The notes beneath the pieces were generated by a model. The model did no database searches and was not told the DNA's origin. It saw only the letters and a list, made by a program, of their open reading frames with translations. Made by a program: the position numbers and the translations under genes. DNA of 64,000 nucleotides. Origin: Planctomycetales bacterium (GTDB lineage Bacteria > Planctomycetota > Planctomycetia > Planctomycetales > Planctomycetaceae). Numbering within the stretch: the stretch's first letter is position 1; the number at the start of each line of letters is the position of its first letter. The stretch spans positions 1-64,000 of the forward strand of contig JANQPT010000051.1 of NCBI GenBank assembly GCA_028285345.1, given 5' to 3'. Of this stretch, positions 16,745 to 25,760 are shown in pieces.

Positions 16745-16815
16745 GTAGCCGAACTCGTGAGAGTTCGGGATCTTGCCTGCACCGATGGAGTCAGAAGTCT
16801 CACGACTTCTGCTAC
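16745..16815. repeat. Inverted pair of REP-like hairpins
   Basis: Two copies of one 24-base palindromic unit in opposite orientations, 16745-16768 and 16792-16815, separated by 23 bases. Each starts (or ends, inverted) with GTAGC/GCTAC and contains an 8-bp stem around GTGA or its complement TCAC: CCGAACTC / GAGTTCGG and CAGAAGTC / GACTTCTG. This is the layout of a bacterial interspersed mosaic element. It lies between the convergent rpsD and SpoU genes and may serve as a terminator. Confidence 0.75.
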
Positions 16816-16840
16816 CCCAGTCTTGGCTCGGACACAACGT

Positions 16841-17341
16841 TTAGCCATCGGGAAATTGCCGGCAGTACTCGTACAGCGCCATCGCAGTCGCCGTGGCCAC
16901 GTTATGGCTGTGCGGCAGTCCATAGACCGGGATCTCCACGGTGGCGTCCAGCAGCGCCAACACATTCTCGCTGATCCCCAGCCGTTCGTTGCCCAGCACC
17001 AGCACGGTCTTGCGGGTGAACGGGAATTCAAACAGACTGACCGACCCGCTCGTCTGTTCCAGCCCCACCAGAGCGTAGCCCGTCTGTTTGAGCTTTTTTA
17101 ATTGCGGCTCCAGCGAGCGGTGAACGTCAATCTCCACGGCTTCCGCGCCGTCGCGGGCAATCTTGGACTTCACCTTGCCGTTGCCGGCGCAAACGATGTG
17201 CTGCACACCACAACAGCCGGCAGCCCGGACGATGCGCGATAAATTGACCTGGCTGCGAAACGGCGGGCAGGCGAGCACCAATTCTCGCGGTTGTTTCAAC
17301 GGGGTCGGAGATTTGTGTCGCTCGTGTTTGAATCCCGTCAT
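16841..17341 (-). CDS. SpoU/TrmH-family RNA 2'-O-methyltransferase
   Basis: 166 residues, the short form lacking an N-terminal substrate-binding domain. The SPOUT knot motifs are visible: motif 1 around NLSRIVRAAGCCGV, motif 2 at VLVLGNERLGISENVLALLDATVEIPV, and motif 3 at PHSHNVATATAMALYEYCRQF, where SHNVATA lines the cofactor pocket. It probably methylates a ribose in tRNA or rRNA; the exact target is not readable from the sequence. Confidence 0.88.
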   Translation of the reverse strand: MTGFKHERHKSPTPLKQPRELVLACPPFRSQVNLSRIVRAAGCCGVQHIVCAGNGKVKSKIARDGAEAVEIDVHRSLEPQLKKLKQTGYALVGLEQTSGSVSLFEFPFTRKTVLVLGNERLGISENVLALLDATVEIPVYGLPHSHNVATATAMALYEYCRQFPDG

Positions 17342-17510
17342 AGTGCCGAATCGCTGCAGGATGCCAAAGAACAGGGACTACGTTGACCAGCCGGCACGTG
17401 CTAGCGTCCGGTTTCGAAACAGGCTTGAGGCTCGAGACTTGAGGCAGGAGGAGTCCTTCAACCGTAATCCCTCCAGCCTACCGCCTCAATCCTCACGCCT
17501 AAATCGCTCT

Positions 17511-17645
17511 CGTTCCCAAGCTCCGGCTTGGGAACGCACTTTCGCGAGGCTCTGCTTCGCTTCCTCGACTGGCAGCGTTCAATTGCGCTTCAGACGCGAA
17601 GCTGGAGCTTCGACCAAGTAAGTTCCCAAACTGGAGTTTGGGAAC
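17511..17645. repeat. Cluster of GTTCCCAA-type hairpins
   Basis: Three perfect palindromes in a row: CGTTCCCAAG...CTTGGGAACG (17511-17536), CGAAGCT-GG-AGCTTCG (17597-17612) and GTTCCCAAACT...AGTTTGGGAAC (17622-17645). The first and last are clearly the same family. The cluster lies between the divergent SpoU gene and the 3' end of the FAH gene. The whole 17342-17678 interval contains no gene. Confidence 0.7.
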
Positions 17646-17678
17646 CAGGGATAAATGAAAAATGGGGACCAGAAGAAA

Positions 17679-18542
17679 TCAGTCCTTCACCACCGGGTTC
17701 GTCAGCGTGCCGATGCCGGTGATGCTGATCGACACCTCGTCGCCGTTTTCCAGCGTGAACTCATCAGGCGGCACGATCCCCGTCCCGGTCAGCAGAACGG
17801 CTCCGTTGGGGAAGTCGTTTTCCTTGCCCAGCCATCCGATCAGATCTTCCAGCCCGCGGGCCATCTGATCGACGTCGGTCTCGCCACTAAACACCATTTC
17901 CCCGTCGCGTTCGATGGAGAGTTCAATCTTCGTTCCAGCGCGGTCGAGCGGCTCTTCAGGGATCAACACACAGGGGCCAAGACCGCAGCATTGCCGATAC
18001 AATTTGGCTTGCGGCAGGTACAGCGGGTTTTCACCCTCGATATCGCGGGCCGACATGTCGTTGCCGATCGTTAGCCCCACGAGAGTCTTTTCGGGCGAGA
18101 CCATCAGAGCCAACTCCGGCTCCGGAACCGACCAGCCGCTGTCGAAGCGGACCCGGACCGGGTCGCCCGGTCCGGAGACGCGGCTGGGTGTTGCCTTGAA
18201 AAACAGCTCCGGCCGGTCGGCGGAATAAACGCGGTCATAGTGCGACGCGCCGGTCTCCGATTCCTCCATCCGCGCCACTTGGCTCCGCTTGTAGGTGACA
18301 CCCGCCGCCCAGATCTCCTGCCGGTCGACCGGTGCGAGGAATTTGACCTCCTCTTCGGGAATCGGCGGCGCGTTGGGATCGATCAGATACTTTGCCAATC
18401 CAATCGGGTCGGGCGAATACAGCAGATCCGCGAGGTTGTGGCAGTTATCGACCTGCATCAGGTCAAGCACACGCACGCCGTCTGCATCGATCACCGCCAA
18501 ATGGATCGAATCGTCTGCCAACTTGATCGTGGCCACTCTCAT
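17679..18542 (-). CDS. Fumarylacetoacetate hydrolase (FAH) family protein
   Basis: 287 residues. The C-terminal FAH domain is clear: AAGVTYKRSQVARMEES, then the metal-binding segment GWSVPEPELALMVSPEKTLVGLTIGNDMSARDIEGENPLYLPQAK, and GAVLLTGTGIVPPDEFTLENGDEVSISITGIGTLTNPV. The family hydrolyses or decarboxylates C-C bonds of acylpyruvates and related sugar acids with Mg or Mn. The start overlaps the pseudouridine synthase by 4 bases, giving a three-gene unit. The actual substrate is unknown. Confidence 0.9.
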   Translation of the reverse strand: MRVATIKLADDSIHLAVIDADGVRVLDLMQVDNCHNLADLLYSPDPIGLAKYLIDPNAPPIPEEEVKFLAPVDRQEIWAAGVTYKRSQVARMEESETGASHYDRVYSADRPELFFKATPSRVSGPGDPVRVRFDSGWSVPEPELALMVSPEKTLVGLTIGNDMSARDIEGENPLYLPQAKLYRQCCGLGPCVLIPEEPLDRAGTKIELSIERDGEMVFSGETDVDQMARGLEDLIGWLGKENDFPNGAVLLTGTGIVPPDEFTLENGDEVSISITGIGTLTNPVVKD

Positions 18543-19585
18543 CGTTGTGTCGATCTCTGATTTCGCAGGGCATCCAAGGTTCTCTGCATGTCGTCGGGCA
18601 ACGGCGCCTCAAATTCCCGGCGGCTTCCGTCAGAAGGATGATCAAACGCCAGCCGTCGGGCATGCAGGGCTTGCCGGGTGATGAGCGGGCGGCTCGTGCT
18701 GCCCGCCGAGTCACTTTCGGCACTCTCGCCAGTGTACTCGAATGGGGTCAATTTCTCACGCGTACCCAATTGATCCCAATCCAATTTGGCGTGGCCGCCA
18801 TACAACCGGTCGGCGACAATCGAGTGCCCCAAATGCTGCAGATGGACCCGCAATTGATGTGTGCGGCCGGTCCGGGGATGCAGCCGCACATGGGTAAATC
18901 CCCGAAACCGCTGAATCACTTCGTAAAACGTCACCGCTTCCCGCGCCTCGCCGCCGGGTGGACAGATCGTCATCTTCTCGCGGTTCTTTGAATGCACCCG
19001 CACATACGTCTCGATATAGTCGCTATCGAGTTCGACCTCACCCCACACAATCGCGTGGTAGACCTTCTTGACCTCGCGCCGCTCAAACTGGCCGGCAAGC
19101 CGGTGGTGGACTTGGTTGTCCTTGGCGACCACGAGCAAGCCGCTGGTATCGCGATCCAATCGATGCACAATTCCGGGCCGGAATCTTCCGGCGACGTCGC
19201 TGAGGGAATCGAAATGAAATTGCAGCGCGGCGGCCAACGTGCCCTGTGGATTCCCCCGCCCCGGATGCACGATCATCCCTGCCGATTTGTTGATCACGAC
19301 CAGTGCGTCGTCTTCGTAGATGATCGACAGCGGGATGTTTTCGGCGGGGATGCCGTGGTCCGATTCCTCGGGAAGCCGGACCGACAAGACGTCGTTGACC
19401 CTGAGCCGCCGGCTCGGTTTCGCCTGCAATCCATTGACCAGAATAGCGCCGGCGGCGATCGCCTTTTGAAAGGCGGCGCGGCTATAGTTGGGGTATAGTC
19501 GCGTCAGGTAGTGGTCCAACCGCCATCCGTGCGCGCGGTCTTCGACGGTGACCGTGATCGGATCGCGCGACTCGGGGAGGCTCAT
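18539..19585 (-). CDS. RluA-family 23S rRNA/tRNA pseudouridine synthase
   Basis: 348 residues. An N-terminal S4-type RNA-binding domain (RLDHYLTRLYPNYSRAAFQKAIAAGAILVNG) precedes the catalytic domain. The active-site block is VHRLDRDTSGLLVVAKDNQVH, where the second Asp of HRLDRDTSG is the nucleophile. RTGRTHQLRVHLQHLGHSIVADRLYG is the second conserved block. The domain order and length fit RluD or a close relative (23S helix 69), but the specificity is inferred. It overlaps both neighbouring genes by 4 bases. Confidence 0.93.
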   Translation of the reverse strand: MSLPESRDPITVTVEDRAHGWRLDHYLTRLYPNYSRAAFQKAIAAGAILVNGLQAKPSRRLRVNDVLSVRLPEESDHGIPAENIPLSIIYEDDALVVINKSAGMIVHPGRGNPQGTLAAALQFHFDSLSDVAGRFRPGIVHRLDRDTSGLLVVAKDNQVHHRLAGQFERREVKKVYHAIVWGEVELDSDYIETYVRVHSKNREKMTICPPGGEAREAVTFYEVIQRFRGFTHVRLHPRTGRTHQLRVHLQHLGHSIVADRLYGGHAKLDWDQLGTREKLTPFEYTGESAESDSAGSTSRPLITRQALHARRLAFDHPSDGSRREFEAPLPDDMQRTLDALRNQRSTQR

Positions 19586-20523
19586 TTCTCGTCGTCGGGC
19601 TGGGAGGTCTCGCCCTCCTTGGGTGTTTCAGCAGGGGCTGATTCCGCCTCCTCCTTCGGCGGGTCGGATTCCGTCTGGCCCTCTTTGTCAGCATTCGACT
19701 TTGGTTCCGAGTCCTGCTGCGCCTCGTCCGCTGGGGCTTTGAGGAAGGGGAGCGACTTTTCCGGGTCCTCCTCGGATTCGGCGGGATCGTCCTTCGGTTT
19801 CGGCAACGGTCCAGTCGGAGCGAACGGATCTCCGCCGCCGAACTGTCCGTCAGGAAGCGACAATCCCGGACCGGGCATTCCCGTGTCTTCCGGTTTGCGC
19901 GGTTCGGGCGGTTTCGGATTTTGCTTCATAAACCACGTGTAGAATGCCTGCGCTCCACCCTGTTTGAGCCGCGCTAACCGCGCTTGAGCCTCGTCGTGGT
20001 AAACCGACGACTCCGAAGCGGCCAGTTTTTCGTATTCGGCCCGCGCCAAGTCAAGTTCATCCAGCGATTCGTGAATCACGGCCAGTCCGAAAATCGCCCG
20101 CTGCTGGATTGCAGAATCTTTGTTGTCGACCAAGCGGCCAAATTCATCGCGGGCTCTCTTCAAACTGGTCAAGGCGCGGTCGCGGTCACTAAACATATCG
20201 TGAATCGCCTGCGACGTGCGCGCCTCAGCTCCCAATAACAGTGCCCAATCCGCCGCCTGGGTCCCTTCAAATTTCTTGTCGTCGGCCACGCCGACCAACT
20301 GCTCCGGACTGCCGGTATTGAGCGCGCCGGCGAACGCGTTCCAGGCGTTGCGTTGCGTGCTGGAAACACTGTTGAAGTAGAGCCGATACGCCATAATCAG
20401 CACTGCCGCCGCGCAGATCACGATCGCGATCTTAAGGCTGTGCTGATTGACCACATCAATCACTTTTTTCGTCAGCTTACTGAGATCGTTGGTCTGCAGT
20501 TCGTGGCGATGTTCGCTTTTCAT
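19582..20523 (-). CDS. TPR-type single-pass membrane protein with acidic tail
   Basis: 313 residues. One membrane segment lies near residues 30-47 (IAIVICAAAVLIMAYRLYF) after a short cytoplasmic N-terminus. Helical TPR-like units follow (ADWALLLGAEARTSQAIHDM, AIFGLAVIHESLDELDLARAEYEKLAA). The last 100 residues are Pro/Glu/Asp/Lys-rich and look disordered. The layout resembles YfgM-like ancillary proteins. First gene of the overlapping unit with the pseudouridine synthase and the FAH protein. Confidence 0.75.
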   Translation of the reverse strand: MKSEHRHELQTNDLSKLTKKVIDVVNQHSLKIAIVICAAAVLIMAYRLYFNSVSSTQRNAWNAFAGALNTGSPEQLVGVADDKKFEGTQAADWALLLGAEARTSQAIHDMFSDRDRALTSLKRARDEFGRLVDNKDSAIQQRAIFGLAVIHESLDELDLARAEYEKLAASESSVYHDEAQARLARLKQGGAQAFYTWFMKQNPKPPEPRKPEDTGMPGPGLSLPDGQFGGGDPFAPTGPLPKPKDDPAESEEDPEKSLPFLKAPADEAQQDSEPKSNADKEGQTESDPPKEEAESAPAETPKEGETSQPDDEK

Positions 20524-20956
20524 GGTTTCGTCTAGGTCGGACGTGAATCGGATTTGGTGTTGCCGGCGTCAAAATCCTGGGCCAAGGTGCTCGACACTCC
20601 GGCAGTGCAGTCGCAGGATCGAGCGAATGATTACGCGATCACCGGCGGTTTTTGCGGCAATCGCGCGAGTATAGAAGTGAGATTCAACCCCGTCAAGGGG
20701 AGCAATTTACGGCGATTTCGCCGTCTATGGAATGTGAGCGAACCTGCCCCCGGCCGCGCGGACCCAAGAAACCGCCGCTTTTGCTTCGTGTCGGCACAGT
20801 TCGGCAGCCCAACCGCCGATACAGAATGTATCGATTGCGAGGATTTTCCCGCGCAATCGCACACATCAATTCGATTTCGTCTGCGAAACACCCACCCGGC
20901 TGCTGAGTCAATCGACCACTCATCAGATTCCATAACGCCCCCACGAGTATCTCAAA
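20524..20956. other. Intergenic between divergent genes, nothing recognised
   Basis: No gene, hairpin or clear promoter was identified between the TPR protein (minus) and the sulfotransferase-like gene (plus). Confidence 0.4.
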
Positions 20957-21889
20957 ATGAACAGCAGCACGGACAAACCGACGATCCGCATATTGCATCA
21001 CATGGCCCGTTCCGGCGGAACGATCATTTCCCGTTGCCTGGGCTCGATGAAAAACATCACGTTGCTCAGCGAAGTCAGCCCTGTTCCGTATGGCTGTATC
21101 ACGGCGGAGACGATCGGCACTTGCGCGCAATTCCACCCGATCCTGCAAGCATACAAATGGCATAGCCTCTTTAGCGTCGAGGAGGCTGAACTCCTCACGA
21201 TGCAGACTTCGCTGGACTACGCGACCCTGATTGAGTTGGTGCGGCGCCGCTGCGACGAGCGGGGCGAGACGCTCTTGCTCCGCGACTGGTCGCACGCCGA
21301 CTTTACATCACATCCACCGTTTCCCGCTCCGACGTACGACTTTTCGATCGTCAACGCCTTGCAGGAAAAGTTCAACATCCGCCACACCGCCAGTGTACGG
21401 CACCCAATCGACCAATGGCTCAGCCTGCGGCGACTGGTGGTGGTTCACGGCAACGTCTCGCTCGAACAGTTTCTGCACGGGTATCGCCGCTTCGCCGAGA
21501 AGGCTGTCGAGATCGGATTCGTGCGGTACGAGGATCTCGTGATCTCGCCCGAGACGGAGATCCGCAAGTTGTGCGACCGTTTGGACCTCAACTACGATAC
21601 GGACTTTCAGACAGAATGGGTCAATTACACACGGGTCACCGGCGACATCAAGCAATCTCGGGCGGACGTCGAGATCAAAAAACTGCCCCGCCGCGACTTC
21701 GAACCGGAGCTCCTGGAGCAGTTCGCGTCAAACGCGGACTACCAGCGGTCCTTGGAACTGCTCGGTTTTGCTCACCCGGAGGGCATCGTTCATCCGACCC
21801 AGCAACCCCTTGCCGGACCGAACTTCTTGGCGCGCGAATCGTTCGGCATCCAACCTTCCATCACGATGATGGATCATCCGGGCCGGTAA
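20957..21889 (+). CDS. Sulfotransferase-like P-loop protein
   Basis: 310 residues. ILHHMARSGGTIISRCLG near the N-terminus is the 5'-phosphosulfate-binding loop of PAPS-dependent sulfotransferases. RHPIDQWLSLRRL is the 3'-phosphate-binding segment, followed by GFVRYEDLVISPETEIRKLCDRLDLNYD, a widespread sulfotransferase tail. The protein should move sulfate from PAPS to a glycan, lipid or protein. It is 14 bases upstream of the FkbM gene and heads the three-gene modification cluster. Confidence 0.82.
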   Translation: MNSSTDKPTIRILHHMARSGGTIISRCLGSMKNITLLSEVSPVPYGCITAETIGTCAQFHPILQAYKWHSLFSVEEAELLTMQTSLDYATLIELVRRRCDERGETLLLRDWSHADFTSHPPFPAPTYDFSIVNALQEKFNIRHTASVRHPIDQWLSLRRLVVVHGNVSLEQFLHGYRRFAEKAVEIGFVRYEDLVISPETEIRKLCDRLDLNYDTDFQTEWVNYTRVTGDIKQSRADVEIKKLPRRDFEPELLEQFASNADYQRSLELLGFAHPEGIVHPTQQPLAGPNFLARESFGIQPSITMMDHPGR

Positions 21890-21903
21890 CACCGAGGACA
21901 ATC

Positions 21904-22758
21904 GTGTTTGACATCTTCAGCTTGATCGATGAGCCGATACCGGAAATCACGATTGTCGACGTCGGCGCGATGGATGTCGGCGGCGAGATGCCGTTCCAGC
22001 CACTGCTGGACTGCGGGCGCGCTCAGCTGATCGGATTCGAACCGGTCGAGCAGGCGTGTGAGGAACTCAATCGTCGTGCCGCCGCAAATATGCGGTATCT
22101 GCCCCGCTTCATCGGTGACGGCAGCGCGCGCCCCTTCCATATCACCCGCGCTGCAATGTCGTCGTCGCTGTATGAGCCGAATTCGAAGCTGCTGAGTTAC
22201 TTCCAGAATCTCGAACCCTACATGCAAGTCGACCGGACTGTGACGGTCCAAACCTGCCGGCTGGACGACGTCGCGGAGATCGCCGACGTCGACCTGTTGA
22301 AGTCGGACGTCGACGGTGCGGAGCTCGATGTGTTTCTCGGCGCACCGCGCGTGCTACAGAGTGCCTTAATCGTGCAGTGCGAGGTGCATTTCGTACCGCT
22401 GTATCAAGACGCTCCACTGTTCGCCGACATCGATGCCGATTTGCGCCGGCGCGGATATTTGTTTCACACGTTTGAAGGTCACGCCGGGCGAACCTTTAAA
22501 CCGCTAACGCTGACCGGACATCCCTTCCGCGGGCTCAAACAGTGGCTGTGGGCCGATGCGGTTTATGTGAAATCGTTCGAACACTTTGCAGAGTTGCCGT
22601 CCGAAAAACTGTTGAAACTGGCCGTGATCCTGCACGACGTCTATCGCTCATACGACCTCTGCGCCGTGGCGCTGCAGCAATATCAAATTCAAACCGGACA
22701 CAACATTGGACAACGCTATGTCGACCGCCTGTTAGCCGCATCCCCCGCCGCCGCGTGA
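21904..22758 (+). CDS. FkbM-family methyltransferase
   Basis: 284 residues. EITIVDVGAMDVGGEMPFQPLL is SAM motif I, and LIGFEPVEQACEELNRRAA holds the acidic ribose-binding residue. VTVQTCRLDDVAEIADVDLLKSDVDGAELDVFLGAPRVL is the FkbM signature. The GTG at 21904 was chosen because it follows GAGGA at a proper distance and the SAM fold starts immediately; the frame is open far upstream within the previous gene. FkbM enzymes O-methylate sugars and other glycoconjugates, which fits a glycan modification role with its neighbours. Confidence 0.85.
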   Translation: MFDIFSLIDEPIPEITIVDVGAMDVGGEMPFQPLLDCGRAQLIGFEPVEQACEELNRRAAANMRYLPRFIGDGSARPFHITRAAMSSSLYEPNSKLLSYFQNLEPYMQVDRTVTVQTCRLDDVAEIADVDLLKSDVDGAELDVFLGAPRVLQSALIVQCEVHFVPLYQDAPLFADIDADLRRRGYLFHTFEGHAGRTFKPLTLTGHPFRGLKQWLWADAVYVKSFEHFAELPSEKLLKLAVILHDVYRSYDLCAVALQQYQIQTGHNIGQRYVDRLLAASPAAA

Positions 22759-22778
22759 TTGATAAACTTAGAGTGTAC

Positions 22779-22795
22779 CACTGGCTCCGCCAGTG
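22779..22795. repeat. Short REP-like palindrome
   Basis: CACTGGC-TCC-GCCAGTG, a perfect 7-bp stem between the FkbM and OGT-like genes. It uses the same TCC loop as the CCCCCGGC family. Confidence 0.55.
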
Positions 22796-22830
22796 CGACT
22801 TACGCGAGAAAATAACCTCCGACACCGATT

Positions 22831-24831
22831 ATGCAGCAGCGGAATGCACAACCAGAGCCGACGCTTCAGGACGCCGTGCAACTGCATCAGGCCGGCGCAT
22901 TGGATCGAGCGGCGGCGATCTACCAACGGGTCTTGCAGCGCGAGCCGCAGTCTGCCGATGCCCTCCATTTGCTGGGGGTGGTCGCGTATCAACGTGGGGA
23001 CTGCGACGATGCGGTGCGTCTGATCGAGCAGGCGATCGCCCTGCTGCCCGGCTCGGCGGCCTTTCACAATAACCTTGGTTCCGCACGGCTCGAGCTCTCG
23101 CAAACCGAGTCCGCTCTGGAATGCTTTCGACACGCGTCGTCGCTCGACCCGAATTTTGTCGACGCGTGGTACAACCTCGGCAACGTGCTGCAAAAGACGG
23201 GACGGCTTACCGAAGCCGTTGACGCTTATCGCCATGCGCTCGGCTTGGTTCCGGAGAATATCACGGCACTGACGAACCTGGGGGCGGTGCTGCAGACTTT
23301 GAACAAGTTTGCGGACGCCGTGGATTGCTACCGCAAAGTCCTCGCGCTCGATCCGCGGCACGCGATCGCCTGGCACAACTTGGGTCTCTGTTTGGACGTG
23401 CAGAACGACTTGTCCGAAGCGGAGGCCTGTTTCCGCCGCGCGTTGGAGATCCGGCCGGACTACGCCGACGCGTATAACAGTCTCGGCTCAGCACTACGGA
23501 CTCAAGGGCGCGTCGCCGAAGCGCGTGATTGCTTTGAACGGGTCCTGCGGCTCGATCCCGGCCACCGTCTGGCGCAGTCGAACGTGCTGCTGGCACTCGA
23601 TTACTTGCACGACGTCACGCCGCGGGAGATTTACGAGCGGCGTTGTGCATGGGGTGATCGTGTGGGCACCGAGATCCCGATCACTGCAAGGCACGACAAT
23701 CTTGCGATCGTTGACCGCCCTCTGCGCGTCGGATACGTCTCGCCCGATTTGCGCGAACACGCAGTCGCCAGTTTTTTGGAGCCGATTTTGCGGTCCCACA
23801 GCGAACAGATTGAAGTCTACTGCTACGCGGATGTTCCCGCACCTGATCAAGTGACAGAGCGGCTGCAAGGTCTCGCCGGTCATTGGCGGAACATCTACGG
23901 CGGAACAGACGAACAGGTCGCGGCGCAGATTCGCGAGGATCACATCGACGTGTTGGTCGATCTGGCCGGACACACGGCCCGCAATCGACTCTACTTGTTC
24001 GCCCGCAAACCGGCGCCGATTCAAATCAGCTATCTTGGTGACGCCACCACGAGCGGCTTGGCGGCGATGGACTATCGGCTCACCGACGCGTGGGCCGATC
24101 CATGGTTCGCGGAGGACCATTGCCGCGAAGACTTGGTCCGTTTGCCGGCCGGATTCATCTGCTTTCAACCACCCGCCGCAGCACCGGACGTCGATCAGTT
24201 GCCCAAAGCGCGAAACGGGTTTGTTACGTTCGGTTGCTTCAATAGCATGGCAAAGATTAGTTCCGTCGTCGTGGGGATTTGGGCAAAACTCTTGTGCGCG
24301 GTTCCTGATTCTCGGCTGCTGCTAAAGGCAGGTCCGTTGCGCGATGCCCAGGTCCGGGAGCGTTTGTTGGAACAGTTCCGCACTTGCGGCGTTGCGGCCG
24401 ATCGGTTGGAGTTGCGGGCGCAAGTGATCGACGCCGCCGAGCATTTGTCGCTGTATCATCAAGTCGACATCGGCCTTGATCCGTATCCCTATGCGGGAAC
24501 GACCACCACCTGCGAGGCACTCTGGATGGGCGTGCCCGTCGTAACGCTATCGGGCGAAACGCACGTGAGCCGTGTCGGCGTCAGCCTGCTCTCGCGGCTG
24601 GGACTGAACGAGCTTGTCGCCCAAAACGAGCAAGAGTACATCAACATCGCTGCCAGCCTCGCTGCCGACGATCTGCGGCTTTCAAAGATCCGCACCGGGT
24701 TGCGAACGGCGATGCGAAATTCCACGATCTGTCGCGCTGAGAGCTTCACACAGCAACTCGAAGCGGCATATCGCGACATGTGGTCCAGGTGGTGCCAATC
24801 CTCTCTGCAATTCATCGAGAAAGCGGGTTGA
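22831..24831 (+). CDS. TPR protein with O-GlcNAc transferase-like (GT41/SPINDLY-type) domain
   Basis: 666 residues. Residues 1 to about 270 are tandem TPRs (AAAIYQRVLQREPQSADALHLLGVVAYQRGD and six or so further units). The rest is a GT41-type catalytic region: RVGYVSPDLREHAVASF with the conserved His, DLAGHTARNRLYLFARKPAPIQISYLGDATTSG, FGCFNSMAKIS with the UDP-binding Lys position, and GLDPYPYAGTTTTCEALWMGVPVVTLSGETHVSRVG. The arrangement equals that of OGT and SPINDLY. It should transfer a sugar to Ser/Thr or Asn of proteins, or possibly to a glycan; the donor is not readable. Confidence 0.9.
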   Translation: MQQRNAQPEPTLQDAVQLHQAGALDRAAAIYQRVLQREPQSADALHLLGVVAYQRGDCDDAVRLIEQAIALLPGSAAFHNNLGSARLELSQTESALECFRHASSLDPNFVDAWYNLGNVLQKTGRLTEAVDAYRHALGLVPENITALTNLGAVLQTLNKFADAVDCYRKVLALDPRHAIAWHNLGLCLDVQNDLSEAEACFRRALEIRPDYADAYNSLGSALRTQGRVAEARDCFERVLRLDPGHRLAQSNVLLALDYLHDVTPREIYERRCAWGDRVGTEIPITARHDNLAIVDRPLRVGYVSPDLREHAVASFLEPILRSHSEQIEVYCYADVPAPDQVTERLQGLAGHWRNIYGGTDEQVAAQIREDHIDVLVDLAGHTARNRLYLFARKPAPIQISYLGDATTSGLAAMDYRLTDAWADPWFAEDHCREDLVRLPAGFICFQPPAAAPDVDQLPKARNGFVTFGCFNSMAKISSVVVGIWAKLLCAVPDSRLLLKAGPLRDAQVRERLLEQFRTCGVAADRLELRAQVIDAAEHLSLYHQVDIGLDPYPYAGTTTTCEALWMGVPVVTLSGETHVSRVGVSLLSRLGLNELVAQNEQEYINIAASLAADDLRLSKIRTGLRTAMRNSTICRAESFTQQLEAAYRDMWSRWCQSSLQFIEKAG

Positions 24832-24892
24832 TCAACGAACCGCTGGGGCGCAAAAGTACCAAACGCATTTCGGTCCACGCGAAACACGACGG

Positions 24893-25621
24893 TCATAGCC
24901 GGCTGGGGAAGAGTTGCAATTCCGGGACGATCGCCCGCGGCGGAAGGTTTGCGACGAAGAGGACCGCGTCAGCGACGTCTTGCGGCTCGAGCGCTTGGGC
25001 GAGAACTTCTTGCGGTGTGGGGACCGGCCGTTTGTCGAGAATTTCAGTTTTGCACAAGCCGGGAAAAATGATCGTCGTGCGGATGCCGTTCGCCTTTTCT
25101 TCCACCCGGGTCCCGTGAGCCAGGCCAGACAGCCCGTGCTTGCTGGCTTGATAAGCGACGCCGGAAACGTCCGGCATCTGCACCGCCCCGGTCGACAAAT
25201 AAACAATCAACCCGCCGCCCCCCTGGCGCATCACCGGAACGACCGCCCGCGTGCATAAGAATGCGCCGGTCAAATTCGTCGCCAGCATCATCTCCCAGGT
25301 GTCGGGCGTGAGCACGTCTAAGCTCCGGTCCGGGATATTCGTGCCCGTCGCGTAAACCAGCAGATCGACGCGTCCGTGCCGATCGGCGACCTGTTGAATC
25401 AGCCGTTCGACGTCTTCGCGGACCGTCGTATCGATGCGGCAAATCTCAAGTTGATGCCCGTTTGCCTGAGCGTCGCTCTGCAATTCCTCGAGCGCCGCTT
25501 CGCGACGAGCGGCGGCGACTACGGTTGTGCCGGCGGCGGCCAGCGAGGCGGCGGTCGCGCGGCCCATGCCGCTGGACGCACCGACCACGATTGCGATCTT
25601 GTCGTCTAAGTCGTTGCTCAT
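24893..25621 (-). CDS. SDR-family NAD(P)-dependent oxidoreductase
   Basis: About 242 residues from ATG 25621 (an in-frame GTG at 25633 is an alternative and sits closer to an AGGA). The cofactor loop is VVGASSGMGRATAASL, the structural motif is LVYATGTNI, and the catalytic triad is in YLSTGAVQMPDVSGVAYQASKHGL (Ser, Tyr, Lys). Classical short-chain dehydrogenase layout. The substrate is unknown. It converges on the OGT-like gene with a 61-base gap. Confidence 0.92.
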   Translation of the reverse strand: MSNDLDDKIAIVVGASSGMGRATAASLAAAGTTVVAAARREAALEELQSDAQANGHQLEICRIDTTVREDVERLIQQVADRHGRVDLLVYATGTNIPDRSLDVLTPDTWEMMLATNLTGAFLCTRAVVPVMRQGGGGLIVYLSTGAVQMPDVSGVAYQASKHGLSGLAHGTRVEEKANGIRTTIIFPGLCKTEILDKRPVPTPQEVLAQALEPQDVADAVLFVANLPPRAIVPELQLFPSRL

Positions 25622-25684
25622 AATTGCTGACACTGTCCTGATACAGACGCGGAAGCGGGGAGACGCGAACGATCTTGTTTTAGT

Positions 25685-25760
25685 GTAGGGCAGGCTCCCG
25701 CCTGCCGCCGATACTGTTGGACGTCAACTTTGGTTCGCGGCAGGCAGGAGCCTGCCCTAC
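25685..25760. repeat. Inverted pair of GTAGGGCAGGCTCC elements
   Basis: A 23-base unit beginning GTAGGGCAGGCTCC and ending GCCTGCCG (25685-25707) recurs inverted at 25738-25760 with one difference, separated by 30 bases. Each unit is itself a hairpin (GGCAGGC / GCCTGCC). The pair can fold into one long stem. It lies upstream of both the SDR (minus) and leuB (plus). Confidence 0.75.
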
